Positions 1 to 11,048 of a stretch of DNA of 64,000 bases are shown in pieces. This DNA comes from Grifola frondosa (taxonomy: Eukaryota > Basidiomycota > Agaricomycetes > Polyporales > Grifolaceae), in assembly GCA_001683735.1 (NCBI GenBank), contig LUGG01000009.1, positions 1-64,000 on the forward strand. Reading direction: 5' to 3'. Numbering within the stretch: the stretch's first letter is position 1; the number at the start of each line of letters is the position of its first letter. The notes beneath the pieces were generated by a model. That model saw only the letters and a program-made list of their open reading frames with translations, searched no databases and had not been told where the DNA came from. Position numbers and translations under genes: made by a program.

Positions 1-270
1 AAATTTGCAACAATTCTCGGTCTTTTGGCAAGAATTCTCGACGTAGACAGAAACTGGCCGCGCAACCTTTGGGTAATAGTTGTGTTACGCATGCCTTGTA
101 CGCATGTTGCGTACATGCTAGGCGTGCGCGCATATCAGCTTATTCTCACTCGTTCTCATTGGTGGCATATGGCTTCTGGCGTACGATTTCTTGATTTCCA
201 TGGTGGAATATACATCTAGTCCCCGCATACGAAACCTACTCTGAACGGGAATGCTGATTGCGAGTCATTT

Positions 271-1829
271 CATATTAGGATATATATTATGGCATTCGAG
301 ACAAAACACGCGCTATTGCCGACCAACACGCGAATCTCGGCCGCACAGTCGAAGGCTCCATCGTGCAGCATCTCCAGAAGCTGCGCGTTGAGATAAAAGC
401 GCATATAAAGGTGAAACCGTCTGCGAGTTGCGCTTTCCCTTCCAGGCTGACCCTTCCTCCAGAATATTCAGAACGATACTGGTAAGCTCGCGACGAGCGT
501 AGCCAAAGAACGCGCGCTCTCTGCAAAGCTCGTTGGAGATCTCGCAACGAACATAGCCGTTTTAAAGAATACGCCGCTGGGTGTGACCGCGCGCTCAGAT
601 CCGTATGTCTCGAACCAAGTGGTCGCACGACAGCTCGTACGGCAAGTGCACACAGAAAACGCATTGCACAAATCACTTCTTCTCACGCAGTCGAGTTCTG
701 CACTGTTTGAGGCGTCACTCGTACAAGCCGTGCAGAGTGCTTGGGCTACTTTCGAGGAGTGGCGCGCACGCACAGACAGTGCGATCCGCGACACCTGGGG
801 CGTGCTCTCGCGCGAGATGGCTGCTCTCCCGACAGACCGCGAGTGGATTGCATTCGCCGCGCGCGAGGACCACCTCGTCGATCCAGAGACGCCTTTGCGC
901 GACCCACAACACATTCAGTATCCTAGCAAGGATGACCCGAGCGTGCTTCCGGTGCATGCGGGGCTGCTCGAGCGCAAGAAACGGTATACGCGGAGTTACC
1001 GCGAGGCGTTCTACGTGCTCACCCCCGCGGGCTTCCTGCATGAGTTTGCGAGCAGCGACCCTGCGCTTGCAGATCGCCCGCAGTTCAGCCTGTTCCTGCC
1101 CCTGTGCACGCTCGGCCCACCGAGCGCGCCGAGTGCGAAGAGCCACAAGTTCCACATTGAAGAGCGGAAGGACGGAACAGGCGGCGTGCACACTGGATCG
1201 CTGCGCGGCTTAAGGAGCTCACTCACTGGAGGTGGCGGGCGTGCGTGGGCGTTCCGCGGACGGTCGCATGAGGACATGATGGAGTGGTGGAACGACATCC
1301 GCATGCTCTGTGCGCGCTACCTCGTTGCGAGCGAGCAGATGGAGCGCAGCGGCCCCGTGGCGGCCGCGGTCGTGCCGCTGGTTATATGAGCGAGGACGAG
1401 GGTATGGAAGATGAGGAGCCGGAAGGGTCGAGCGTCGAGGAGGAGCAGGCGGAGGATGACGACATGTACGAACAGGCGCGGGAGATGGGCGACGAGGACG
1501 AGAATGGTCCGCCTGAGTACGCGCACGATCTCGGGCGCACGGATACCCGGTGCGTAGTTCGGGGGTTATGTGATACATGGCTGGAATTGCATATTCATTT
1601 GCGCTTTTTGGTTGCATAGGAGAAGAAGCCGGGGGTTAGCGCCCCGCAAGTAAACCCTGACGACAGCGCGAATGTCTCGCGCAGACCGAGCAAGCGCCAG
1701 CAAGAGAAGGCTCCTGAGGGTAGAGCGCCGCACGAGGATGATACTGCTGCTGGACCTGTGGAGTCGGAACGGAATGGCGATGCTGGTGGACCTGCACCGA
1801 ATGAGAGCAGGTTCACTGAAGGATTGTGA
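271..1829 (+). CDS. SLM1: SLM1-like PH-domain protein (5' incomplete)
   Basis: Homologue of the yeast Slm1/Slm2 family: plasma-membrane/eisosome proteins that bind PI(4,5)P2 through a PH domain and carry signals to and from TORC2. Recognisable exons are 271-410, 463-1553 and 1620-1829, with introns 411-462 and 1554-1619. The first part is a helical F-BAR-like segment (IRDKTRAIADQHA, then QHLQKLRVEIKAHIK). The PH domain follows at roughly 945-1320, opening with HAGLLERKKRYTRSYREAFY and ending in a WWNDIRMLCARYL helix. The tail is acidic and disordered. Upstream exons must exist, probably before position 1 or within 1-220, but their borders could not be fixed. Near 1366 the frame ends at ATATGA while the acidic tail lies in another frame; one extra C in the GTCGTG stretch would join them. 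Family assignment is strong; the 5' end and the frameshift are the uncertain points. Confidence 0.82.
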
Positions 1830-2449
1830 ACTTTTACGTTAGCGAAATTTGGTTCTGCCGGATTTGAATCTTTGTCTCATTCCATTGTAGCCTATATCTC
1901 GTTGTAATACGTTTTCAACAGGATGTATGTGTTAGGGCCTAGGTCTCCGGAGGCGTTACTCAACAAATCCTCGGTTCTCTTACTTATTAAATATTCGTAG
2001 CCCCAATTTGCTAGCACTCGGGATATCTCACAAGAAAGTCGAGGATAAAATTTAACTCACTGACTCCAAACATGCGTATCCTTGTGTAGCTTTCCGCTCG
2101 GCTACTAGCCCGTTCTAATCGTGGACACAAAGTATCCGACCGTGAAAAAAGAAGCAAGAACAAGCGGTGAGAATTATACTCCGTTACCAAAGGTGCACCA
2201 GGTTGGTAATTATAAGATGTGGTTCAAAATCGGATTTTTGCTGTCCTTGTGCCGCTGCCCGCAAAAGATTTGCGGATCGCGACCTAAATCACGTGCGTGC
2301 ACAGACTATGCTGAAATAGGAAATGACACGTACATGATGCGCGTCTGCAAAAATGGAGTTGGCCGTATTCGCCATCTTGACTTACGCGTTGCACCTCCAC
2401 TCCCTTCGCCCTCGTCGTTCTCTTCGTCCCGCTCGCTCATCTGCCCGTC
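1830..2449. other. Intergenic region between SLM1-like gene and PHO88
   Basis: Holds the 3' untranslated part of the SLM1-like gene and the promoter of PHO88. Short open frames here have no family features. The pyrimidine-rich stretch just before 2450 is typical of a fungal leader. Confidence 0.6.
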
Positions 2450-3370
2450 ATGAATCCCGCTGTATCTAACCTCGTCATCTCCCTCGGGGCAATGCAAGGT
2501 TTTCTTTCGCCTTATCTCCAATCGACAATACCTCACTGACCTTACACCTCTGCTTTCTTTTGCACGCTCGTGTGACTTCCGCTGCTTCCCGTCTGTAGTT
2601 GCTCGGAAAATCCCCTTCGACGACCCTCAAATACTCACGTACGTGCGCATCGGGTATGTCGTCAGCCAGGTCGTCGTACTCGGCGTGTACTATTATGTCG
2701 CGATGAAGGTGCGCAACGAGCGCAAATTTTCGTTCTCGTTGAGTTGTTCATGTGCTTTCTTTGTGTAGATCAAACAGAAGAACGATCTGACTGTTCTAAA
2801 ATACGGTACGTGCTACTCATATCCACCTCTCTGCTTTTCTTGACTTACGTAACTTATCTCTACAGTTGAACCCCAGCCAATGGTCAGCTCTGTATTCCCT
2901 CTTCTGTTTATGTGTGCTGATACTTTTTGCATCGTTCATGTGACGTAGTCAAAAGAGGCGGGCAACCTAGTCACGACTACAGTGCGCGACTATGATCTTG
3001 CCGAGACCTCCAAGCTCGTTCGCGGTGTTTATACCGGCCTTGCGATGATGGCATTCCTGCACCTATATCTCAAGTACGTACCTTTCCGTCCTCTTCTACA
3101 TCACTCTGCGCCAGTCAATATCTACTCGATACTTACTATGGTTATGCATCCAGGTACACGCAGCCACTTTTCATCCAAGCGCTTATGGCCTTCAAGACAC
3201 TCTATGACGCGAAGCCCGTTGCGATCCACCTCTTTGGTCAGGCGGCAGAGGGCGACCTTAAACGGCCATTCAAGTCGGCCGGCCTGTTCGGCGCTACTGC
3301 AAACCCCCAGACGGACAAGGCTGCGATTGATGAGGCGGAGAAGCGAGTGGGCTCGAAGAAGGATGAGTAG
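2450..3370 (+). CDS. PHO88: PHO88/SND3 ER membrane protein
   Basis: Member of the Pho88 family (yeast Pho88/Snd3), a small ER membrane protein of the SND pathway that targets proteins with central or C-terminal transmembrane segments; originally linked to phosphate uptake. Exons: 2450-2498, 2599-2708, 2769-2805, 2866-2882, 2949-3073 and 3154-3370, all with GT-AG borders and an uninterrupted frame. The product is about 185 residues, the usual size. The N-terminus MNPAVSNLVISLGAMQVARK, the FDDPQILTYVRIGYV block and the membrane segment VVSQVVVLGVYYYVAMKIK are family hallmarks. A second hydrophobic stretch is LAMMAFLHLYLKY. The C-terminus is lysine-rich (AEKRVGSKKDE), consistent with ER membrane topology. 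The start is the only in-frame ATG before the conserved NPAVSNL motif. Confidence 0.93.
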
Positions 3371-5179
3371 GCCGTGCGTAGGCTTCCGCTTGCCTATTGT
3401 ATCTATTTGGATACTGCATATCCTTGTTTGATTTTTTTCTCCTGGGTTTCACCACCGGCTGTATCTGCCTTGTGGAACCGACGCACGGCGAGCGATTGTC
3501 GTCCATTGCAATGACGATTGTCTCAACGGCTGCATCCGAGGCCAGCTGCTCCTGAACTGCTGGGTCATTCGCCCGGAATTCCCAAATACACATCACAATC
3601 AACGAGCCTTGACATTAGCAATATCTCACTAAGAGCCTTCTTCCTTTGCGCTGTTACTCAGCAAATGTTGCAGAGCATCGTCTATTTCCAACATTATTCG
3701 ACGCTTGCGAATGAGCCCTATCAAGCAAATGCATGGCATTCGTATGTTCGCATGTCAGCACAACATCATTTACAACACGGCTTTTTAAGAATTCCCCAAT
3801 CAAATCGTTGGAGAGTCGAGTCCCACTTCCAGTCCGTTTTTCATCGTTTTGTCGACGTATACTTGGGCAGGTTTAGGTCCCAGTGTCAGCTTTCCAACCT
3901 AAATTACCAACTACATCATGTCGTTAATCTCACCACACTGACCAGGGTACACTCCTAAGCTGCGCCCTTCTCGTGTTGAACCTGGTTCCGCTTTGCCACC
4001 TGTTTCATCAAAGCAAGTCATTGGTCCGCCTTCCTTATGCCAATACATCAAAAATACGTTCCTCACGATACCTTTAATATATCCAGTCCTAGTCCCAAGC
4101 TAATGATTTCCGGCGTACACGCACCGACGCAGTATCGCTCTTGGGCCCTCGATCTCCCTAATGATTGAGTCTAGAAACCATACTCAAAATGTGCAGTTTT
4201 CACGCCGCTCCTCTTTCGCAATTCGAATAGTGCTTGCAACTCGTACATATCATTCCTCTTGTAATGCATTATATTGTTCGCTTATCATTGTGGCTTCGGC
4301 TGTTGGCTCGTCAGCGGAGACTATCATCTCGTAATCACCCTCACTGACGTGTCGTAATTTCCTCCTTCTCTGCCTTCAAATTTCCCGCCTCGTAGAGCGT
4401 ATGAATCGCGTGATCGATGTCAGAAGCAATTCTTGTCGAACTCCAGCTCGTGAATTGGAGGGGAATGCTCCGTGGGTCACAACCTTGCCACCGTACTATG
4501 TATATATATATATACATATATTCCGTTTATTGCCCTCCGGCCGAGCGCTGAGCTGTGAGCCCTATGTTGAGCGTTTCGTACAGATATGCGGCAATGGTGC
4601 GCGACCCTCACGCCTTCTATCCTCACATTTAGCTGATCCGCGTTAAGGACTCAGTTACTCGAGTCTCAGAGGGTTCGGACCCGCGTAGAACGAAATCTGA
4701 AAGTACGATTATTCATCAACACGAACGTCTCGGTCTTCTATGGTTTCTTTGGCAGTAGTGTTCATCTCTGCGTTACAATCGGTTCGAAGATGCTCAACGG
4801 AAGGGCCATGTCGCTTTGCGAAAACACCATTGTGTATCCCACGCGAGCCCCTTTCGGCGGGAGGCCCATGAAGTGATACGGAACAGGCTCCGAGCTCATA
4901 CCTAAGTATGTGCAGCCCTCGGCTCGGGAGCTCAAGAGACAACCATGATGAGGATCAAACCATACTTATATATTCCCCGCTGTAGCCCACTCTGAGGTCC
5001 GAGATTGGTTAGGGATACGCCGCCCAACTAAAGCTTCCCTGCAATAGCCGTCATCTTAATTTGTAGGACGGGCCTGCTATCAAGGTCTGTTCCTAGATAA
5101 TACACAAACCTTTCCGCCGGGCCATCTGTGATCCTTCTCCCTGTGACGGTTTTCACCACGAACGGACGCGGTTTACTCG
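3371..5179. other. Gene-poor stretch, 1.8 kb
   Basis: No open frame shows conserved domains or a plausible exon chain. The longest (3518-3958 plus) has a composition expected by chance. There is a short TA microsatellite at about 4499-4522. The 3' end serves as promoter of the first transporter gene. Confidence 0.5.
4499..4522. repeat. TA-rich microsatellite
   Basis: Alternating TA/CA tract in intergenic DNA, about 24 bp. No functional signal beyond simple-sequence repeat. Confidence 0.7.
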
Positions 5180-7572
5180 ATGAGCCCCTCAATTGGTCCC
5201 AGGTTTGGCGAGTCCATTGAAAATGCTTCGCAGGATGCCAGGATATTTGAGGACACTGAAAAATCGGCATCATCGACTCATCTTCCTCCACAACGGAGTA
5301 CATGGGCATCGATCACTTTGATAGCAACCTGTACGCTCGCTACCATCCTAAACGTATGTACTTGACCGCCTGTCTGGTATGTATCAATCCCATGCTAACA
5401 CCCTGTAGGCTGCGAGTAGCTCAGCAGTATCTATCGCGTTGCCAGCAATTGGTCGTGATCTTGACATTCCCGAGTACAGATTGCAATGGGTTATTTCAGC
5501 ATATTCTTTGAGCTCAGTTCGTCCTTCACCTCGTTTCCTGGAGCGTTCTTGCTGACATTCTGGTAGGGTTGTTTATTGTTGTTCTTCGGCCGCCTTGCAG
5601 ACCTCTTTGGACGCAAATACACCTTTCTCCTCGGCACCATTTTCCTCGCAGCTTTTGCACTCGGATGCGGATTGGCTCAGAGTGAGTGCGCGCGAAGGTC
5701 TAGCATAAGCGATCTCGGTGATCGTGGAGTTCTGAACCGACACCTTTTCCAGGTGAGATCGCGATCGATGTTCTGCGCGCCTTCCAGGGAATGGGCGCTG
5801 CAGCGTGTATACCAGCCGGAGTAAGTCGACGACTTCATCTTTATCCTGTAGAATCAGATGCTCAAATAGCCCATAGTTGGGAATCCTGGCACATTCGTTC
5901 CCGCCATCTCGAACTCGGTCGATTGCCTTCGCAGCTTTCGCGGCGGGTGCGCCAGTTGGAAGCGCAATAGGGAGCGCTATCGGCGGCGTTCTCACCCAAC
6001 TTACCTCGTAAGTGTGTACGCTTGTTTCTGGCCGTTGCTATTATGTCTCTAGGCATTTGTCACTGATAGACGTCTTACAGACCATCGTGGCGCTCGACAT
6101 TTTACTTCCTGACTGGACTCAGCGCGCTTTGCTTCTTAATGGGTGTAATTTCCATCGACAAGGATGATCCTTCTGTTGGGCAAGACCGGTATGTATGTTG
6201 CCTTCAAAGTGACGATTTCGCTGAAGACCTCTGTCGCTCCTCAGCCGAGTCGACTGGCTGGGCGCCTTCCTCATCACCGCCGGCCTCGTAATGATTGTAT
6301 TCATACTCAGTGACGGCAGCATTGCACCGGACGGCTGGAAAACGGGATGTAAGCGCCTCCTCTTCCTACCGGCAGTATACATCCTGCTTATGCACATTCA
6401 GATATCATTGCCTTGCTGGTCGTCGGCGTAATTCTCGTTGGACTTTTCCTCATCTGGGAACATTACCTTGAATGCTTGCTGGCTGACAATGCACCTCGCA
6501 CATGGTGGACTCCGCCGCCGCTCATGAGGATTTCATTATGGGCTCGCGCCAAGGGCAAGCTTGCAGTTGTACTCTTCATCGCGTTCCTTGAATATGGTAG
6601 CTTCTTATCCTTCCTGTTCTGGCTGCAGGTTTGTTAAATTGATCAGCCCGTCTTAAAATGATGCCCCTGAAACTTCACATAATAGTTGTATTATCAAGAC
6701 TATGCACATTTATCGCCTGTTCTGACAATGGTTCGCCTGATTCCTATGTTTGTCACCGGTGTGCTATGCAACATCCTCGTTGCACTTGTCGTCGGGCATG
6801 TAATCACTCGTCTATCTAGTCGGTGAGTCCTCGTTTGACCTGGATGTTTCGTGCATATCTGATTAATGATGCGGTTATTCAGCAATTGGGCACGCACTCA
6901 CTGCAGTTGCTAATCTGCTAATAGCAGTCATCAATCCTTCCGCTCCGTATTGGGCGTTCGGCTTCCCCGCAGCAGTAGTCTCGGTCTTTGGGGCCGATTT
7001 TGTGTTTGCAGCAGGGACATTATTTGTCGCCAAAGTCTGCCTTCCACATGAGCAGAGCGTTGGCGGTGCATTGTTCCAGACCATGACGCAGGCGAGTGAA
7101 TAAGTTTTTTGCCTTACAGAACACTGATGTTGACCTTACGGCTACTTCAGCTAGGTGCTGCATTTGGTCTAGCGATCTCCACGATCGTGTTCAACTCCAC
7201 GCTCATAAAACAGTCCCGTGCATTTGGAGTGGTCGTGAACCAATCCGGCACGAACGCGCCTCTACCAGCGCAGCTTGTAGCGTACAAGAACGCGATGTGG
7301 ACCGGGTTTGCCTTCGGCATCCTTGGTAGGTCTTGTCAACCGGCGGCATCTTTGTGGGGACTTGCGATGCAAACTAAATAACCGTAGGTACCATTCTCGC
7401 TGCATTATTCTTGCGTGGGGTAGGAGTTGTCGGCCACCGAAAACCCTCGGATGAGACAGAGGAGAGGACGGCTCGCGATGAAGGTGACTATGATGACAAG
7501 TCAGTGACTCCTCGTGCCCAAAGCTCGGCGAGTAACAGGAAGGTGGATCTGGGTCCGAAGGCCAGCGGATGA
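5180..7572 (+). CDS. MFS drug/toxin efflux transporter, copy 1
   Basis: Major facilitator superfamily exporter of the DHA2 (14-helix) drug:H+ antiporter type, located in a membrane; substrate unknown. Twelve exons: 5180-5353, 5409-5516, 5567-5681, 5753-5820, 5877-6007, 6081-6188, 6245-6348, 6402-6628, 6686-6818, 6883-7091, 7151-7325 and 7388-7572. Together they give an uninterrupted frame of roughly 540 residues. Motif A is clear (GRLADLFGRKYTFLLG), preceded by LQWVISAYSLSS. The DHA motif-C-like region reads FAAGAPVGSAIGSAIGGV. Later membrane segments include LLVVGVILVGLFLIW and ALFLRGVGVVG. The N-terminus is a hydrophilic cytosolic stretch and the C-terminal tail is polar. All introns are GT-AG except the tenth, which starts with GC. 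It lies head-to-tail with a close paralogue, so a tandem duplication is inferred. Confidence 0.92.
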
Positions 7573-8356
7573 TGAACGTCTTTTTGCTCCGATCACATCT
7601 CACGATATTATCGTTCATGATACTTAGAAGTCGGCCATGAGGCGACGCAAGCACGCCGGCAGAGCCCGCTACCATTCCGATGTCAGTTGTGGGCGGCTAT
7701 TCGAGTCGCCCGGCCTCCGTTATTCCCACAATTAGACACGAGATTCTAATGAAAGTAACGACGTTCAGCCTGCCCTGAACAGGGATTGTATGCTTCCTCT
7801 TTATTGCTCCAACAGAATATTGCTCCACAAGACCTTTCGTGAATCGACGTCGCGTTGCCACAAAATATATAAATATACTCGTATGTTGTGTTGACTACCA
7901 CACGGTCCGCGTACTCATTAATTCCTTTCAAACACTCCCGCCATACGTTCGAGAGCTCGGTTAAGTCCCCAGGGGTTACGGTAACGAAAGGAGAATGGTC
8001 AGTTCTCACGAATTATGCCATGACGAAAATCTTCACCATGTCAGGGAATTGACGGTGGCCGTTGCCAAGCAAGGAAGTTGACGGGGCCCGTCTCCGCTGC
8101 AAGGGACCGTTTATGGGAACTTTACTACCTTTCTAGGAAGGAGACTTGATCGGATTAGGCGAGAGTCCGGACGCTCGTTTGTCAACTTGTCGATCGACTT
8201 ATAGTAAGCATCATGATAAAACCTCTTCCATGCATAGAACACAAGGCAGACAAGGCAGAGCACAGGCCAGAGCTTAAGATCAGTGCTACTGGTTACCTCC
8301 ATCCTGTCTTTTGTCGTTCACCTTGCTAGCAATTCACACTCGACGAGAGCTGGCAG
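7573..8356. other. Spacer between the two transporter genes
   Basis: 784 bp with the 3' end of copy 1 and the promoter of copy 2. A 63-codon minus-strand frame at 8111-8302 contains one hydrophobic stretch (LWPVLCLVCLVFYAW) but has no supporting features and lies in the likely promoter; it is not called as a gene. Confidence 0.55.
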
Positions 8357-10680
8357 ATGACGAAATCCACTCATTCAAGACGAAATTCTGGATCATCTCA
8401 GTGTGATCCTGCAGCGTCGGTTATTACAGATGGGCTTCAGAAGGAGGAACAAACCGTGCCTTCTCCTCATCAACGGTCTACGTTCAAGGCCATATGTCTG
8501 GTTGCCACCTGTACTCTTGCCATGATCCTTAACGTAAGTCACAACTCTCCATCTGTAGCGGTTCCCTCACTTAATGAGCAAAGAGTGCAAACAATACGGC
8601 GGTGGCAATCTCACTACCCACGATCGGGAGAGAGTTGGACATCCTCGAATATAAGCTCCAATGGATCATCTCGGCGTATTCCTTAAGTTCAGTGCGTGGT
8701 CACTACGATTTGCACTTGTTCGCTTTTAAATTTAGACCGCATCAACAGGGCTGTCTTCTCCTCGTTTGTGGTCGTCTAGCAGATTTGTATGGTCGTAAAC
8801 GGACTTTTCTTCTCGGTACTATCTGCATGGCGATCTTCGGACTGGGTTGTGGTTTTGCACAAGGTATGCTATTTGATTCCCATTCCTCTGATCAGATGGT
8901 TCCCATACTTGCCTCTTATGCTCGTCATCTCCCAGACGAGATAACCATTGATGTTCTGCGAGGCTTCCAGGGGATCGGCGCGGCCGCATTTATTCCAGCA
9001 GCAGTAAGCGGCAGATCCATCGATACTTACTTCCAGCTGATCCCGGCTCTATCTTTAGTTGGGCATCTTGGCCCATACATTCCCTCCTTCGCGTATACGT
9101 TCCATCGCTTTCGCAACTTTTGCGGCAGGTGCCCCCGTCGGTGCTGCGATAGGTAGTGCCATTGGTGGTGTGCTAGATCAATTGACCGTGTGATTTTTTT
9201 TAATCACTTGCTTGTATTAAATGCGCTCAACTAATGACGATACATACAGGCACACCTGGCGCTCGACTTTTTTCTTCATGACAGGTTTGAGTGTACTATG
9301 TTTTCTGGGCGGTGTCATATCTATCGACCGAGATCTTCCATCTGTGGAGGCAGATCGGTACGTCTCATGTCCTGTATCCGCTGATCGCTACAGCTTAATG
9401 CAATACACAGTCGTGTTGACTGGATCGGTGCTTTCCTCGTTACAGCTGGCTTGACGCTGATCGTCTTTATCCTGAGTGACGGCAGCATCGCACCGAATGG
9501 CTGGAAGACTGGATGTGCGTATGATGCTGTCTCTTTCTTATCGAGTGATTGACGTTCCCGCCCAGATATCATCGCCTTCATTGTTGTCGGTGTTGTCCTC
9601 CTGGCACTGTTCATTTTCTGGGAACAGTATCTTGAGCAGGCTCAGGCCGACCCATCCCGTCGCGCGTGGTGGACACCGCCACCAGTTATGAAAGTCTCTA
9701 TTTGGACCCGTGCAAACGGGAAACTCGCAGCCCTTCTTCTTGTCGTATTTTTGGAATGGTGTAGTTTTATGTCCTTCCAATTCTGGATTCAGGTGTGTAT
9801 TCCATCAGCTTGCCAGTGCTGTCTGCCGACGCTGCGTTCTCGTATAGCTGTTCTATCAGGACTACCAAGGATTGAGTCCGGTGCTCACCATGGTTCGCTT
9901 GATACCCATGTTCATCACGGGTGTCTGTTGCAACATCGTGATCGCACTGTTCGTAGGACGTATAGACGTGGTGTATCTCATTTGTACGTCCGATAATCCT
10001 GCTCTTTCTCAATCTTCCCTAAACCCGGCTCTGTACTCGCTACTCAGTTATCGGCACGCTGCTCACTGGTGTTGCCAATCTCCTTTTCGCCGTCGTTAAC
10101 CCCGCGGCAACGTTCTGGGCGTTCGGGTTCCCCGCTGCGATCACCTCCGTCTTCGGCGCCGATTTCGTCTTTGCTTCGGGGACCTTGTTCGTTGCAAAGG
10201 TCTGTTTACCGCACGAACAAAGTGTGGGTGGTGCTTTGTTCCAGACACTCACCCAGGTACGTGCACATAGTCATTATAACCCTCGCAGGGCTAATTGCAT
10301 GCATAGCTCGGCACGGCGTTTGGCATCGCAATCAGCACAATCGTGTTTGACGCTACACTGGCGCAGTCGTCCAAACGCTACGGCGTTACGATAGACAAGT
10401 CTGGCACGAACGCGCCTCGGCCAGCGCAGCTGGATGCGTATCACGACGCGATGTGGACCGGATTCGCATTTGGTATCCTCGGTGAGTCTCGCGCCTTGGG
10501 AACAAATTTTATGTGCTGAGTGCTTGTTCAGGTACTGTGACAACTCTTATATTCTTGCGTGGAGTAGGCATTGTCGGACATCAGCATCCGCCAAAGGAGG
10601 AGGATGCGCGGAGCGATTTGACAGCTAACGGCGATGTGGAGAAAGCAGACGGTGAAGCTGTGAAGTGTGATGCGGTCTGA
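8357..10680 (+). CDS. MFS drug/toxin efflux transporter, copy 2
   Basis: Paralogue of the preceding gene, same DHA2-type major facilitator family. Exons: 8357-8533, 8584-8691, 8749-8863, 8936-9003, 9059-9189, 9250-9357, 9411-9514, 9566-9792, 9848-9983, 10048-10256, 10307-10491 and 10532-10680. The intron number, positions and phases match copy 1. Motif A is GRLADLYGRKRTFLLG; the following helix AIFGLGCGFAQ and the motif-C region FAAGAPVGAAIGSAIGGV align with copy 1 without gaps. The tail ends in a charged stretch rich in Glu, Asp and Lys. The proteins differ at many positions and the introns share little, so the duplication is not recent. Start chosen at the ATG before a polar leader (MTKSTHSRRN) that matches the length of the copy 1 leader. 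Transport substrate cannot be read from the sequence. Confidence 0.92.
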
Positions 10681-11048
10681 TCAATCATGAACGTTGAACG
10701 TTGAGACGTCGTAACGGGATCCTAGACAGGTCTGACAGATTTAGAGATTTAATGGTCTTGACTTTTCATGATAACTTACCACTAGAGGTACTTTAAATCC
10801 TATAGAAATACTCATGACGCTCCTTGGACCGGAAGGGATTACTGGAGCGACTTTAGTATACACTACTGTACGATGACAGTCGTCGAACAAGGTTGGTATA
10901 AGAAGGTCCGCATCCGAGCCTAGGATATATCTAAAGAAATACATGTGGGAAGACTGAAACGACAGAGTGCAATATGAGAGTGCGTGTCCAAAGGACGGTC
11001 CAACCAACCTCTAACTATATACATCCGCCACCCGTGTCACGATCGCTT
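10681..11048. other. Convergent intergenic region
   Basis: Lies between the 3' ends of the plus-strand transporter and the minus-strand TVP38-like gene. No coding signal seen. Confidence 0.6.

Noticed and set aside
3518..3958. 146-codon plus-strand frame after PHO88
   Set aside because: Residue mix (many His, Ser, Gln) and lack of any conserved block point to a chance open frame.
4640..4700. tRNA-like T-arm (GGGTTCGGACCC)
   Set aside because: The invariant A of the TTCRA loop is G here, and no acceptor stem, D-arm or anticodon arm with proper spacing could be drawn around it.
8111..8302. 63-codon minus-strand frame with one hydrophobic segment
   Set aside because: Lies in the promoter of the second transporter, has no second feature, and hydrophobic stretches of this size arise by chance.
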